64,000 bases of DNA from positions 8,432,001 to 8,496,000 of the forward strand of contig NZ_CP045178.1 in the NCBI RefSeq assembly GCF_009296025.1. The letters run 5' to 3'. The notes under the pieces are model-generated. The model was given only the letters and a program-made list of their open reading frames with translations, did not search any database and was not told the DNA's origin. The position numbers and the translations under genes were made by a program. Positions within the stretch are counted from its first letter, which is position 1. The number at the start of each line of letters is the position of its first letter. Shown here one piece after another: positions 43,646 through 51,992 of this stretch. The DNA is from Streptomyces tsukubensis. GTDB taxonomy: Bacteria > Actinomycetota > Actinomycetes > Streptomycetales > Streptomycetaceae.

Positions 43646-44143
43646 ATGCCCGTACCGATGAGTCCGAACGCCTGCGGCCACTGCGGACGCCGACTGGAAC
43701 AACACTCCGGCCCCGGCCGGCCCAGAGAGTACTGCGATCCCACCTGTCGGCGGCGCGCGCAGCGGGACAGGGACCGCGCCCGGCGCGGCCGTGTGCGGGG
43801 CGGCACTTCAACGTGCCGAGGCGAAACGATCGCCGCCGGCCTCGCGGACCTGACCGCGCGACTGCTCGTCTCCCAGCGGTCGGGTGCCCCGCTGGCCGAT
43901 CTGCTGCACCAGGCGGACCGACTGGCGGAAGAGACTCGCCATTACGCCGCCGCGGCGGTGCACGAAGCCCGCTCCAGCGGCGACGACTGGGATGTCATCG
44001 CCGCTTCGGCCGGGGTGAGCGAAGCCTCAGCGCGCGGCCGCTGGAGTGAGCGGAAACTCAACCGGATACTGGCCGGCTACCGGGCGCGGACGCCTTCCGC
44101 CCCGCGCCTGCCGCCGGGTGCCCGGGAGGCGAGCGCTCCATGA
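43646..44143 (+). CDS. Zinc-finger, probably DNA-binding, protein paired with a sigma-like gene
   Basis: A 165-residue protein. The N-terminus has a CxxC...CxxxC set (Cys10, Cys13, Cys30, Cys34, in ACGHCGRRLEQ and REYCDPTCRRRAQRDRDRARRGR) followed by a run of Arg, consistent with a zinc-stabilised nucleic-acid-binding element. The C-terminal half has a helix-turn-helix look (DDWDVIAASAGVSEASARGRWSERKLNRIL). A run of five G precedes the start. Its stop overlaps the ATG of the next gene (ATGA), so the pair is translationally coupled. Likely a regulator acting together with the sigma-like protein; function not established. Confidence 0.65.
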   Translation: MPVPMSPNACGHCGRRLEQHSGPGRPREYCDPTCRRRAQRDRDRARRGRVRGGTSTCRGETIAAGLADLTARLLVSQRSGAPLADLLHQADRLAEETRHYAAAAVHEARSSGDDWDVIAASAGVSEASARGRWSERKLNRILAGYRARTPSAPRLPPGAREASAP

Positions 44144-44625
44144 ACGCGCCCCGCAGCGGCCCCGTGCGGGTGAGCGGTTCCCTGGCCGCCCCGCACACCG
44201 GTCTCCCGCTGGACTACCAGGCGTTCCGGCAGATGACCCAGCGCGCCTATCTGCGGTACGCCCGCGCGCGCACGGGGGACAGCGCCACGGCGGAGCGCTC
44301 CGTGCACGCCGCCTTCGGGGAGCTGTCCAAACGTTGGGCGGAGGTGCTGCGCAGTTCCTGCCCCGCCGCGGTCGCCTGGGACATACTGAGCCGGGCGGTC
44401 GCCACCCACGAGGACGGACGTGTCGATCCGCGGCTCCAACGCGGTGCGCTCCTCCGACTCACCGGACCGCAGGCCGACGCCGTACTGCTCCACCGCCAAC
44501 TGCGGTTGACCGCGGCGGAGGCGGCAGACCTGATGGGGATACGAACCTCCTCCCTGCGGGCTCTCCTCCGCACTGCGGAACGCGCTCTGCGCGTCAACCC
44601 CTCTCTCTGTGATGGATCTCCGTGA
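44140..44625 (+). CDS. Short sigma-70 region-4-like protein
   Basis: A 161-residue protein with the plan of a reduced ECF sigma factor: DYQAFRQMTQRAYLRYARARTGDSATAERSVHAAFGELSKRWAEVL resembles region 2, and LTGPQADAVLLHRQLRLTAAEAADLMGIRTSSLRALLRTAERALRV is a region-4 helix-turn-helix. Its plan matches the larger sigma-like gene at 7706. It is coupled by a 4-bp overlap to the zinc-finger gene before it. Missing promoter-melting aromatics make a true sigma role doubtful. Confidence 0.62.
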   Translation: MNAPRSGPVRVSGSLAAPHTGLPLDYQAFRQMTQRAYLRYARARTGDSATAERSVHAAFGELSKRWAEVLRSSCPAAVAWDILSRAVATHEDGRVDPRLQRGALLRLTGPQADAVLLHRQLRLTAAEAADLMGIRTSSLRALLRTAERALRVNPSLCDGSP

Positions 44626-44847
44626 CGGAACAAGTCCCTTAGGGGTCCTTGCAATAGGGGCGCCCGGTCCCGTCCGTGGACGTGTATCCGTGGATGCGTA
44701 CGGGGGCGCGTTTTTCTCTCCCTGCGCTCTCATCCGCCTCTACGGTTCGAAATTCACGGACGGGTGACTAGCAACAGGGTCAACTCGCTCTCTACCATGG
44801 CATTTCCTACTGTCGACGGTCCTTAGAACAAGACCTCGGGGGAGCAC

Positions 44848-45666
44848 ATGCCGAACGGGGAGCAACCTCATACACACGTAATCGACATGAACACGCCGAG
44901 TGTGGCCCGCATGTACGACTGGCTCCTTGGCGGAGTCGAGAACTACGCCTCGGACCGGGACGCGTGCGCGGAACTTCTCGACATCGCGCCCAGTACGCAA
45001 CTGCTGGCCCGCAACAACCGTTCATTCCTGCGCCGGATGGTCCGCATTCTGGTCGAGGAGTTCGGCATCACACAGTTCCTCGATCACGGATCAGGGCTGC
45101 CCACTCAGGACAACGTGCACCAAGTGGCCCAGCGCATCGATCCTGACTGCCGCGTCGCTTACGTGGACATCGACCCCATGGTCCTGGCCCACGGCCGCAC
45201 CGTCCTTCAGGAGAACAGCAACACGCTCGTTCTGAAAGAGGACATGCGCGAGACCTTGAAGATCCGCAAAGCCACCGAAGGGTTCCTCGACTGGAACAAG
45301 CCGATCGCCGCTCTGTTCGTCTCGGTCATGCACTGTCTGCCCGATACCGATGACTACCGCGACCCGGCTGCCGTCATCAGGACTGTGGCCGATCAGCTGG
45401 TGCCGGGCAGCTGCATGGTCATCTGCCAACTCGTCAGCGACGATGCCTTCGTGCGGGACGAGGTCACCCGGCTGATGGACGAGAGCACCCACGGACACTG
45501 GGGGCGGGTACGCCAGAAGGAGGAAGTGCGACGTTACTTCGACGGGCTGGAGATCGTCCCGCCCGGCCTCGTCGATGTCATCGACTGGCGCCCTGAGACT
45601 CCACCGCCTCCCTCCGAACTGAGGGCACCCGACTGGGTCGAGTGGGGTGGCGTCGCCACGCTCTGA
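44848..45666 (+). CDS. DUF574 family SAM-dependent methyltransferase
   Basis: A 272-residue protein of the DUF574 (Methyltransf_19) family. The diagnostic start is NTPSVARMYDWLLGGVENYASDRDACAELL; the SAM loop is QFLDHGSGLPTQDNVHQVAQ, the strand-2 acidic residue is in RVAYVDIDPMVLAHGR, and IAALFVSVMHCLPD is motif II-like. ATG 44848 has GGGGGAG upstream. Such genes recur next to XRE/DUF5753 and DUF397 genes in WhiJ-type developmental loci, and the same partners are found just downstream on the opposite strand. The methyl acceptor is unknown. Confidence 0.9.
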   Translation: MPNGEQPHTHVIDMNTPSVARMYDWLLGGVENYASDRDACAELLDIAPSTQLLARNNRSFLRRMVRILVEEFGITQFLDHGSGLPTQDNVHQVAQRIDPDCRVAYVDIDPMVLAHGRTVLQENSNTLVLKEDMRETLKIRKATEGFLDWNKPIAALFVSVMHCLPDTDDYRDPAAVIRTVADQLVPGSCMVICQLVSDDAFVRDEVTRLMDESTHGHWGRVRQKEEVRRYFDGLEIVPPGLVDVIDWRPETPPPPSELRAPDWVEWGGVATL

Positions 45667-45718
45667 GAGGCCCGCGGGCCGGAGGAGATAATGGGGGCCG
45701 AGGCCGTCGAGCGCGTAC

Positions 45719-46630
45719 CTACCGGTACATCTCGATGGCCTTCCTCAGTACCGTCTTGCTCCGCTCCATGGTGGCCGCGGCGTCCCGCAGGGTGCTCAGC
45801 ACATTGCGGTGCTCGTCCAGATCCAGGGGCCGTGTCACATAGGTGGCCCCGGTGACGTGTTCGACATAAGCCAGTTCGGCCGGCCCACCGTCACGGAACT
45901 TCAGATGGGTGATGGGGTAGGGAGGCGACACACTGGCGCCACGGACGAACTCCACGATTCGAATGTTGACCTTGGCCACGTCCGCGGCGTGCAACAGGTG
46001 TTCCAGCTGTCGGCGCATGACGGTCGTACCGCCGCGAGGGCGGAGCAGGATGCCCTGGTCCAGCAGTGCGCTCACCCGGGGGATGTCCTGATCGAGGATC
46101 AGTTGCCGGTTGATGCGCAGGTCCACGATCCGGTCGAGTGTTTCCTCGGTAGCGTTGGGCATGGCCGCTTTGACGAGAGCCCTCGCGTAGTCCGGCGTCT
46201 GCAGGAGGCCGGGCACTACGTGGTTCTCATAGGTACAGATCTCCTCCGCGATGCCTTCCAGGGAGATCAGACGCCTGAGGTAGGTGGGCGTGACGTCGTT
46301 GTAGTGCTCATACCACTCTTCGTTGTGCGCCTGTTGCAGAAGACTCTCGATCGACCTCCTCTCCTGTGGAGAGAGGCCGTAGTACCGGACCAGGTCCAGT
46401 ACATCGCGGTCCTTGGGCGGACTCTCGCCGCGTTCCAGCCTGCTGATCTTGGAGACCGAACTCCGAATGATCGGAGCGACGTCCTTGAGCCCGAGCCCGC
46501 GGTCCTGGCGCAGACTGCGCAACTGTTCGCCCACCATGAGCCAGACAGCCGCCTGGCCGTCCCTACGCATGGGAATGACCGAGTCCTCCCCGCCCTGCGG
46601 CGGTTCGGGAAGATCGGGAACGGCGGACAT
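45719..46630 (-). CDS. XRE-family regulator with DUF5753 domain (WhiJ-like)
   Basis: A 303-residue regulator. ATG 46630 (MSAVPDLPEPPQGG) has GGAG 5 nt upstream; the frame is open to 46687. The helix-turn-helix is residues 30-90 (LMVGEQLRSLRQDRGLGLKDVAPIIRSSVSKISRLERGESPP). The DUF5753 domain follows (YENHVVPGLLQTPDYARAL, PRVSALLDQGILLRPRGG, RIVEFVRGASVSPPYPITHLKF, ELAYVEHVTGATYVT). In S. coelicolor such proteins act with a DUF397 partner to delay or time sporulation. It is 95 bp downstream of the DUF397 gene and convergent with the DUF574 gene. Confidence 0.92.
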   Translation of the reverse strand: MSAVPDLPEPPQGGEDSVIPMRRDGQAAVWLMVGEQLRSLRQDRGLGLKDVAPIIRSSVSKISRLERGESPPKDRDVLDLVRYYGLSPQERRSIESLLQQAHNEEWYEHYNDVTPTYLRRLISLEGIAEEICTYENHVVPGLLQTPDYARALVKAAMPNATEETLDRIVDLRINRQLILDQDIPRVSALLDQGILLRPRGGTTVMRRQLEHLLHAADVAKVNIRIVEFVRGASVSPPYPITHLKFRDGGPAELAYVEHVTGATYVTRPLDLDEHRNVLSTLRDAAATMERSKTVLRKAIEMYR

Positions 46631-46725
46631 GAAGACTCCCACAGTGCGAGGAGGGCAGACACCCCTCGGAACAGGATGAAGCCTCAAGCCCGCCGTTCCA
46701 ACCCTTGGCCTGAAGTATCAGACTG

Positions 46726-46959
46726 TCACCCGGTCATGTGATCGAACTCGGAGTTCCTCGCCCCGGTGAGGAACGCGGCGAGTTCTGCCCGGGTGAAGAC
46801 CAGAGCCGGACCGTCGGGGAATCGTGAGTTGCGTACTGCGACGGAGCCGCCCGACAGCTCGGCGACTTCCACGCAGTTGCCGTCGGCGACACTCGAACTG
46901 CTCTTCACCCATACCGCACCAGGGATCTCGCTCGCGGTAACACCGTTGTCCGGCTGCAT
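46726..46959 (-). CDS. DUF397 protein (small WhiJ/AbaA-locus partner)
   Basis: A 77-residue DUF397 protein: VWVKSSSSVADGNCVEVAELSGGSVAVRNSRFPDGPALVFTRAELAAFLTGAR contains the usual W-x-K-S-S-x-S, C-V-E-V, V-R-D/N-S and F-x-x-x-E-W/L-x-x-F pattern. ATG 46959 is preceded by AAAGAGGT. It precedes the XRE gene and is probably co-transcribed. DUF397 proteins are thought to bind and modulate their cognate XRE regulator. Confidence 0.92.
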   Translation of the reverse strand: MQPDNGVTASEIPGAVWVKSSSSVADGNCVEVAELSGGSVAVRNSRFPDGPALVFTRAELAAFLTGARNSEFDHMTG

Positions 46960-47282
46960 AGTGCGACCTCTTTCCAGAGTTGTTCGGACTTGCCACGCGG
47001 CTGAAACCGATCGGGCCGACCCTGCGATCCAAGATCACCTAATCCCATATGGGATTGCATGGCGGGCTCCTATGGGAATCGTAGCCAAGTGTGACCTCGG
47101 CGGAAGTCCCTCGAAAGGGTCCGTTTGAGGCAATCATGAAACCGGGTTCGGTTCATTCCTCAGAACACGTGTGACGGGAACGGTTCATTTCTGCCTGTGG
47201 TGACGGGTGATCCGGGAGGGAAGGCGTCGCCCGGGGCGGGCAGCGGCGATCACTGTCATTGGCCGACCCGCCCGCGAGGTGA
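46960..47282. other. Intergenic region upstream of the DUF397-XRE pair
   Basis: 323 bp with no gene. The useful content is the 16-bp palindrome at 47041-47056 and a related half-site TATGGGAATC at 47071-47080; beyond 47100 nothing stands out. Confidence 0.55.
47041..47056. promoter_or_regulatory. Perfect 16-bp palindrome, probable operator of the XRE regulator
   Basis: AATCCCATATGGGATT at 47041-47056 is fully self-complementary, and a near-copy of its right half (ATGGGAAT) lies at 47072-47079. It is 82 bp upstream of the DUF397 start, where an autoregulatory site would be expected. Confidence 0.6.
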
Positions 47283-48221
47283 TCACGCGGAAGGACGGGC
47301 GAAGTAGTGGCCCTCCGCGAGGTCGTCGAGCAGGCCGGGGCGGGTGGGCCGCCATCCCAGCAATTCGCGGGTGTAGGCACTGGAGGACGGGGCGTCCAGG
47401 CCGACGGAACCGCCGAGCCAGCCGAAGTGTTCCGCCGCGTCGGCGGGGTCGACCGAGACGACGGGCAGGTCGAGGTGGCGCCCAATCACCTCGGCGACGG
47501 CACGGATCGGCACGCCCTCCTCCGCCGAGGCGTGCAGCGTGGAACCGGCCGGGGCGCTCTCCAGTGCCAGCTGGAAGAGGCGTGCGGCGTCGGAGCGGTG
47601 AACGGCGGGCCAGCGGTTGGCTCCGTCCCCGACGTAGCCGGAGACTCCCTTGTCCCTGGCGGTGGCGATCAGGGTGGGCAGGAAGCCGAGGTCCCCGTCG
47701 CCGTGCACGGTCGGAGGGAGGCGTACGACGGAGGAGCGGACACCGCGGTCGGCGAGGGCCACGGTCGCGCGCGCGTTGGCGGCCCGCTTGCTGGGACCGC
47801 CTTCCACGGGGGCCGTCTCGCCGGAGGCGGGAGCCTGGCCGTCCTTCTCGGTCGCGACCCGCCCCGGCGCCAGGCCGAGCAGCCCGGAGGCGATGAGGAA
47901 CGGGCGGTCGGAGCCGGCGAGGGCCTCTCCGAACATGTCGATGACCTGTCGGTCGGCGTCGGAGGCCTCCTCGAAGCCGCCGCTGAACGCGATGTCGTGC
48001 TTGAAAGCGAGGTGGATGACCCCGTCGGACTCCGCGGTCGCGGCGCGCAGGGTGTCGAGATCGTCCAGCGTGCCGAGGAGCGGTTCGGCTCCGGCCTTCT
48101 TCAGAGCGGCGGCGGAGGCGTCCGAGCGGGCGAGGCCGACGACCTGGTGGCCGACGCCGATGAGCTCGGGAACGAGGGCGGATCCGATCCAGCCGGACGC
48201 ACCTGTGACCAATACACGCAT
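47283..48221 (-). CDS. Extended short-chain dehydrogenase (SDR) family oxidoreductase
   Basis: A 312-residue NAD(P)-binding protein. The Rossmann motif is RVLVTGASGWIGSALVPELIGVGHQVVGLAR, and GVIHLAFKHD follows. The usual YxxxK catalytic pair is not obvious; the matching position reads GGPSKRAANARATV, as in atypical SDR members. RSSVVRLPPTVHGDGDLGF is family-typical. ATG 48221 has GGAGG 7 nt upstream. It is divergent from a TetR regulator with two operators between them, so it is probably induced by that regulator's ligand. The substrate is unknown. Confidence 0.85.
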   Translation of the reverse strand: MRVLVTGASGWIGSALVPELIGVGHQVVGLARSDASAAALKKAGAEPLLGTLDDLDTLRAATAESDGVIHLAFKHDIAFSGGFEEASDADRQVIDMFGEALAGSDRPFLIASGLLGLAPGRVATEKDGQAPASGETAPVEGGPSKRAANARATVALADRGVRSSVVRLPPTVHGDGDLGFLPTLIATARDKGVSGYVGDGANRWPAVHRSDAARLFQLALESAPAGSTLHASAEEGVPIRAVAEVIGRHLDLPVVSVDPADAAEHFGWLGGSVGLDAPSSSAYTRELLGWRPTRPGLLDDLAEGHYFARPSA

Positions 48222-48298
48222 GAGAGAACCTCCGGGTGTGCGGGCCGTTCCCGCCGCTGAGGTCGGCCCGGGGGCATCGACCCACGGCGAGCAGCCGC

Positions 48299-48345
48299 AT
48301 GTCAGTTACTGTCATCACCGTAACACTGAAGACAGTCACTGTCAT
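48299..48345. promoter_or_regulatory. Two matching operators between the SDR and TetR genes
   Basis: ATGTCAGTTACTGTCAT (48299-48315) and AAGACAGTCACTGTCAT (48329-48345) are two near-palindromes with the consensus ATGACAGTnACTGTCAT, 30 bp apart. The second covers the -35/spacer of a leaderless TetR promoter (TAGGAT at 48350-48355). Confidence 0.75.
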
Positions 48346-48362
48346 CGCGTAGGATCTCCGCT

Positions 48363-48929
48363 ATGAGTCGATGGGAGCCGAACGCGCGGGGACGGCTGGA
48401 GAAGGCGGCGCTGGATCTCTACAGCGAGCGCGGATTCGAGCAGACCACCGCCGCGCAGATCGCCGAACGGGCCGGGCTGACGGAGCGGACGTTCTTCCGG
48501 CACTTCGCGGACAAGCGTGAGGTGCTGTTCGGAGGCGCGTCCACGCTGGAGAAGGTCTTCGTGGATGCCCTCGCGGGCACGTCGGACGCGGCGGCGCCGA
48601 TCGACGCGATGGCGTCGGCGCTGGAGAGCGCCGCTGTTCCCTTCCTGGAGCGCCATGAGTTCGCCCGGCAGCGCCAGGCCGTCATCATGGCCAACGCCGA
48701 GCTGCGTGAGCGTGAGCTGATCAAGCTGGCCTCGCTCTCCACCGCACTCGCCGCCACGCTACGGAGGCGAGGGGTCCCGGAGCCGACGGCGAATCTCACC
48801 GCGGAGGCGGGCATAGCCGTCTTCAAGGTCGGGTTCGAGCGCTGGATAGCCGCGAGTGGCGACCGTGCCCTGGTGGAGTTCCTGCGGGAGTCGCTCGACG
48901 AACTCAAAGCGGTGGCGGCGGGGGAGTGA
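48363..48929 (+). CDS. TetR-family transcriptional repressor
   Basis: A 188-residue regulator. The N-terminal helix-turn-helix is RGRLEKAALDLYSERGFEQTTAAQIAERAGLTERTFFRHFADKREVLF; the rest is the ligand-binding helical domain. TAGGAT 7 nt before ATG 48363 suggests a leaderless transcript. It is divergent from the SDR gene and flanked by two matching palindromes, which points to repression of itself and the SDR gene, relieved by a small ligand. Confidence 0.92.
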   Translation: MSRWEPNARGRLEKAALDLYSERGFEQTTAAQIAERAGLTERTFFRHFADKREVLFGGASTLEKVFVDALAGTSDAAAPIDAMASALESAAVPFLERHEFARQRQAVIMANAELRERELIKLASLSTALAATLRRRGVPEPTANLTAEAGIAVFKVGFERWIAASGDRALVEFLRESLDELKAVAAGE

Positions 48930-49206
48930 CCGCGGGTCGGGCAGGCGGCGGCCGACCCTACCCCGACCGGTCGACCTGGCCCGCTCGCTCGGACCCGGCA
49001 CCGCCCCTCAGGAGGGCACACAGACCTCCTTGCCCTTGAGTGTCCCGGCGCCGACGACCTCGATGAGCGGACAGACGCAGCCCGCGGTGAGACGGCTGGA
49101 CCACTTCTCGCTCCGCCGTCGGTCCCTCGTCGGGAGAACGAGAGACGCCGACGCGGCGCGACGGGGCCGGCCCCTGACGGCCCGCGCCCCCGGCCGCGCC
49201 CGCCGT

Positions 49207-50610
49207 TCAGAGCTTCGCGGGGCGGCGCGGCCTCAACGGGACGTAGACGAGGAGCGCGACGAGGAAAGCGGCGTAGTACGCCACGTCGCCGCCGTGCAGG
49301 GCCCGCGAGACGGGACCGGTGTACAGGCCGTTGTTCATGCACAGCACCGCGGCGCCGAAGGCGGCGAAGAACGCCACGAGCGCCGGCCATGTGTGCCGTG
49401 GGCTCTCCCGTTCCGGGTTCGCGTCGAAGTCGGCGCTCCCCCTCGATTCCGACCTGGCGAACCAGTCGACCACCACCACGGCGACGAACCCGGGGATCCA
49501 GTAACCGACGAACAGCAGGACGTTCTGGAAGCGTGCGGCGGTGTCGGCCGCGTGCATCCACAGCACCAGCGGAAAGCCGAGGACGGCGGCGAGCGCCGCG
49601 GCGAGGGGACGCGGGACGCGTACGCCGATGGTCTGAAGGGCGAGCGAGCCGCTGTAGTCGTTCATGGCGTTGCTGCACAGGGCCGCGAGCGCCACGGCCA
49701 GCAGCCCCAACCTGCCGAACACCCCGCCGCCCAGCAGCTGTTCGACGCCCCTCGCCGTCTGATCCGTAAGCACCGAAGCACCCCACAGGCCGAGTGTCTG
49801 GACCGCGACGAACGAGACGGAGACGCCGAGGAGGGTGTACCAGAACATGCGCGGGCGGGACGTGGCGCGGGGCAGATAGCGGCTGAAGTCACTGGCGTAC
49901 GGGGCCCAGGACAGTGCCAGGCTCAGCGCGATCGTGCTGGTCAGGAGGAACGCGCCCACACGGTCCGCCCCCGTCGCGCTGCCGTGCGCGGCGGGGTGGA
50001 CGCCCCGCAGCTGGAAGGCGAGGGCAAGGAAGGCGGCGGCGAGTACGAAGGTCATCAGTTTTTGCAGGCGGTGAATGGCCTCGTAGCCCAGCACGCCCAG
50101 TCCACCCTGACCGGCCATCATGACGAGCACACCCAGCCAGAACGGCAAGCCGCACAGCCGGGCGAGCGCCTCGCCGCCGAAAAGGCCGATGAGCGCGTCC
50201 CAGGCCACCGAGGACAGCCACTGGAGGGCCCCGGGGACCGCTATGGACCGCCCGAAGGCCAGTCGGGCCAGGGGGAGTTGCCCCGCCCCCGTCAGACTGC
50301 CCCACGTCCCCAGATACGCGGTGGGAACGGCGCCGACGAGCGTGCCCAGGACCACGGCGGCCAACGCGGTCGGGAAGTCGAGGCCGACGGTGATACCGAC
50401 CGTGCCGCTGAACACGCCGGTCATGGTCAGATTCGGCGCGAACCACACAGTGAACAGCCGGGCGGGGCCGCCGTAGCGACCGCTCTCCGGCACCGGCACG
50501 ATCCCCCGCGCCTCGATCCGCAGGTCACCGGGGGCGGCCGGCATCCGCCCGCCGAAGACGGAGCGCGCCTCCGCCGTGGGTGCGTCGCCGCGGGCATGGG
50601 GCAGTGACAT
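49207..50610 (-). CDS. NCS1-family permease, probable thiamine-precursor (hydroxymethylpyrimidine) transporter
   Basis: A 467-residue transporter with about 12 helices in the NCS1 (cytosine/purine permease) pattern: FAPNLTMTGVFSGTVGITVGLDFPTALAAVVLGTLVGAVPTAYLGTWGSLTGAGQLPLARLAFG, QWLSSVAWDALIGLFGGEAL, SWAPYASDFSRYLP. I use ATG 50610, for which GGAGGG 9 nt upstream is the ribosome-binding site; ATG 50619 abuts it. A TPP riboswitch in the leader makes a pyrimidine precursor of thiamine the likely substrate rather than cytosine. Confidence 0.88.
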   Translation of the reverse strand: MSLPHARGDAPTAEARSVFGGRMPAAPGDLRIEARGIVPVPESGRYGGPARLFTVWFAPNLTMTGVFSGTVGITVGLDFPTALAAVVLGTLVGAVPTAYLGTWGSLTGAGQLPLARLAFGRSIAVPGALQWLSSVAWDALIGLFGGEALARLCGLPFWLGVLVMMAGQGGLGVLGYEAIHRLQKLMTFVLAAAFLALAFQLRGVHPAAHGSATGADRVGAFLLTSTIALSLALSWAPYASDFSRYLPRATSRPRMFWYTLLGVSVSFVAVQTLGLWGASVLTDQTARGVEQLLGGGVFGRLGLLAVALAALCSNAMNDYSGSLALQTIGVRVPRPLAAALAAVLGFPLVLWMHAADTAARFQNVLLFVGYWIPGFVAVVVVDWFARSESRGSADFDANPERESPRHTWPALVAFFAAFGAAVLCMNNGLYTGPVSRALHGGDVAYYAAFLVALLVYVPLRPRRPAKL

Positions 50611-50611
50611 G

Positions 50612-50697
50612 GCTGACATCCCTCCGCCAGTACGAACTGGTTCAGGTTCGACGGGTGTGATCTCAGCCCCCTGGCGGGGCACCCCGTGTCCGGTACG
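50612..50697 (-). ncRNA. TPP riboswitch (THI element)
   Basis: On the minus strand the conserved elements occur in order: GGGGTGCCCC and GGCTGAGATC, then ACCCGTCGAACCTGAACC, then ACTGGCGGAGGG. These are the hallmarks of the thi-box (GGGGUGCCC...GGCUGAGA...ACCC..GAACCUGA...GCGnAGGGA). The ribosome-binding site GGAGGG is part of the closing helix, so TPP binding would block translation of the permease. Confidence 0.93.
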
Positions 50698-50819
50698 CCG
50701 ACCAGGGTAACGCCCCCGCACGGCACGTTCCCCACGGGCGGCGGCCACGTCCTGCGCACCGCCGCGCGCGGTGCGGGCGGGGGAGCCCCCGGCCGACCGG
50801 GTGTCAGTGCACGCGCGGG

Positions 50820-51992
50820 TCAGCCGCTGGCGGCGGCCAGGATCACGTCCACAAGCCGGTCCGCCGCGTCCGGCCTGCCGTGTGCCCGAGCACGCCGCGC
50901 CATCGCCTCGCGGTGCGCGGGGTCGGTGAGGAGCGGGCCCACCGCGTCCCGCAGCCTCTCCGCGGTCACCTCACCCAGCAGAGCGACGGCCGCGCCCGCG
51001 TCCTCCAGGTGGCGTGCGTTGTGCGCCTGCTCGTTTCCGGCGGAGGACGCGAGCGGTACGAATACGGCGGGCTTGCCCAGCGCGGTCAGCTCGGCCAGGG
51101 TTCCCGCGCCGCTCCTGGAGACCACGACGTCGGCCAGCGCCAGCACGTCGGGCAACTCGGGGCCGACGAAACCGGCCAGGTGGTACCTGGCGGCCAACTC
51201 AATCGGCAGGGACCGCGCGTGACGCTGAAGATCCTCGAAGTTCGCGGGCCCGCACTGGTGGATGACGTTCGCGTGGGACAGCAGCCACGGCAGCGCGTCC
51301 CTGACGACCTCGTTGATCTGCTGGGCGCCCTGCGCGCCGCCGGTCACGTACACCGTCGGGAGGCGTCGGTCGAAGCCGTGCAGCCCGAGTGTGGTCACCG
51401 CCTTGTCCGCCTGTCCCGTCAGGACCTCGGGCCGGATCGGGTTGCCGGTGACGACCGCGATCCCCCGTACGGAGTCCGGCAGCAGCGGGAGTGAGGAGTC
51501 GGACGACACCGCGATCCGCGCCGCGGAACCGGCCAGTTTCCGGTTGGCCAGGCCGAGGCGCACTGTCTGCTCGTGCAGCACGAGCGGGCGGTGGCACATG
51601 CGGGCGGCCAGACCGGCGGGGACGGCGACATACCCGCCGGTGGCGAGTACGACGTCCGGCCGGAAATCCGAGATGATCTTCCGTGCCTGCGCGACACCGA
51701 GCGGCACCCGGGCCATGTCCTTGACGTTGGCGGGGCTCACCATCTTCAGGGGGTTGCTTGAGCGGCGGATCTTCCCCGTGGCGACCGTGGTGAACGGGAT
51801 CCCCTCAGCGGGAGCGACTCGGGCCTCCAACCCGTCCGGTGTCCCGATCCACAGAACGTCCAGCCCCCTGCCCGACGCGTGGAGCCGCGCCTCCAATGTC
51901 CGGACGGCGGTCAGTGCCGGGTAGGTGTGTCCGCCCGTGCCACCTCCTGTGACGACCAGACGAAAACCCTCATGAGCGACGCCACTTCGCAC
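50820..51992 (-). CDS. MurG-like UDP-GlcNAc transferase (second MurG type)
   Basis: A 390-residue GT28 glycosyltransferase. LVVTGGGTGGHTYPALTAVRTLEARL is the MurG N-terminal glycine loop with the catalytic His; ATGGYVAVPAGLAAR, LHEQTVRLGLANRKLA, YVTGGAQGAQQINEVV, and VVSRSGAGTLAELTALGKPAVFVPLASSAGNEQAHNARHLEDAGAA complete the family pattern. MurG normally makes lipid II inside the dcw cluster; no mur or fts genes are here, so this is an orphan paralog. Start uncertain: I used GTG 51992, GTG 52043 is possible. It may act in a dormant stage, resistance or a specialised glycolipid. Confidence 0.85.
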   Translation of the reverse strand: MRSGVAHEGFRLVVTGGGTGGHTYPALTAVRTLEARLHASGRGLDVLWIGTPDGLEARVAPAEGIPFTTVATGKIRRSSNPLKMVSPANVKDMARVPLGVAQARKIISDFRPDVVLATGGYVAVPAGLAARMCHRPLVLHEQTVRLGLANRKLAGSAARIAVSSDSSLPLLPDSVRGIAVVTGNPIRPEVLTGQADKAVTTLGLHGFDRRLPTVYVTGGAQGAQQINEVVRDALPWLLSHANVIHQCGPANFEDLQRHARSLPIELAARYHLAGFVGPELPDVLALADVVVSRSGAGTLAELTALGKPAVFVPLASSAGNEQAHNARHLEDAGAAVALLGEVTAERLRDAVGPLLTDPAHREAMARRARAHGRPDAADRLVDVILAAASG

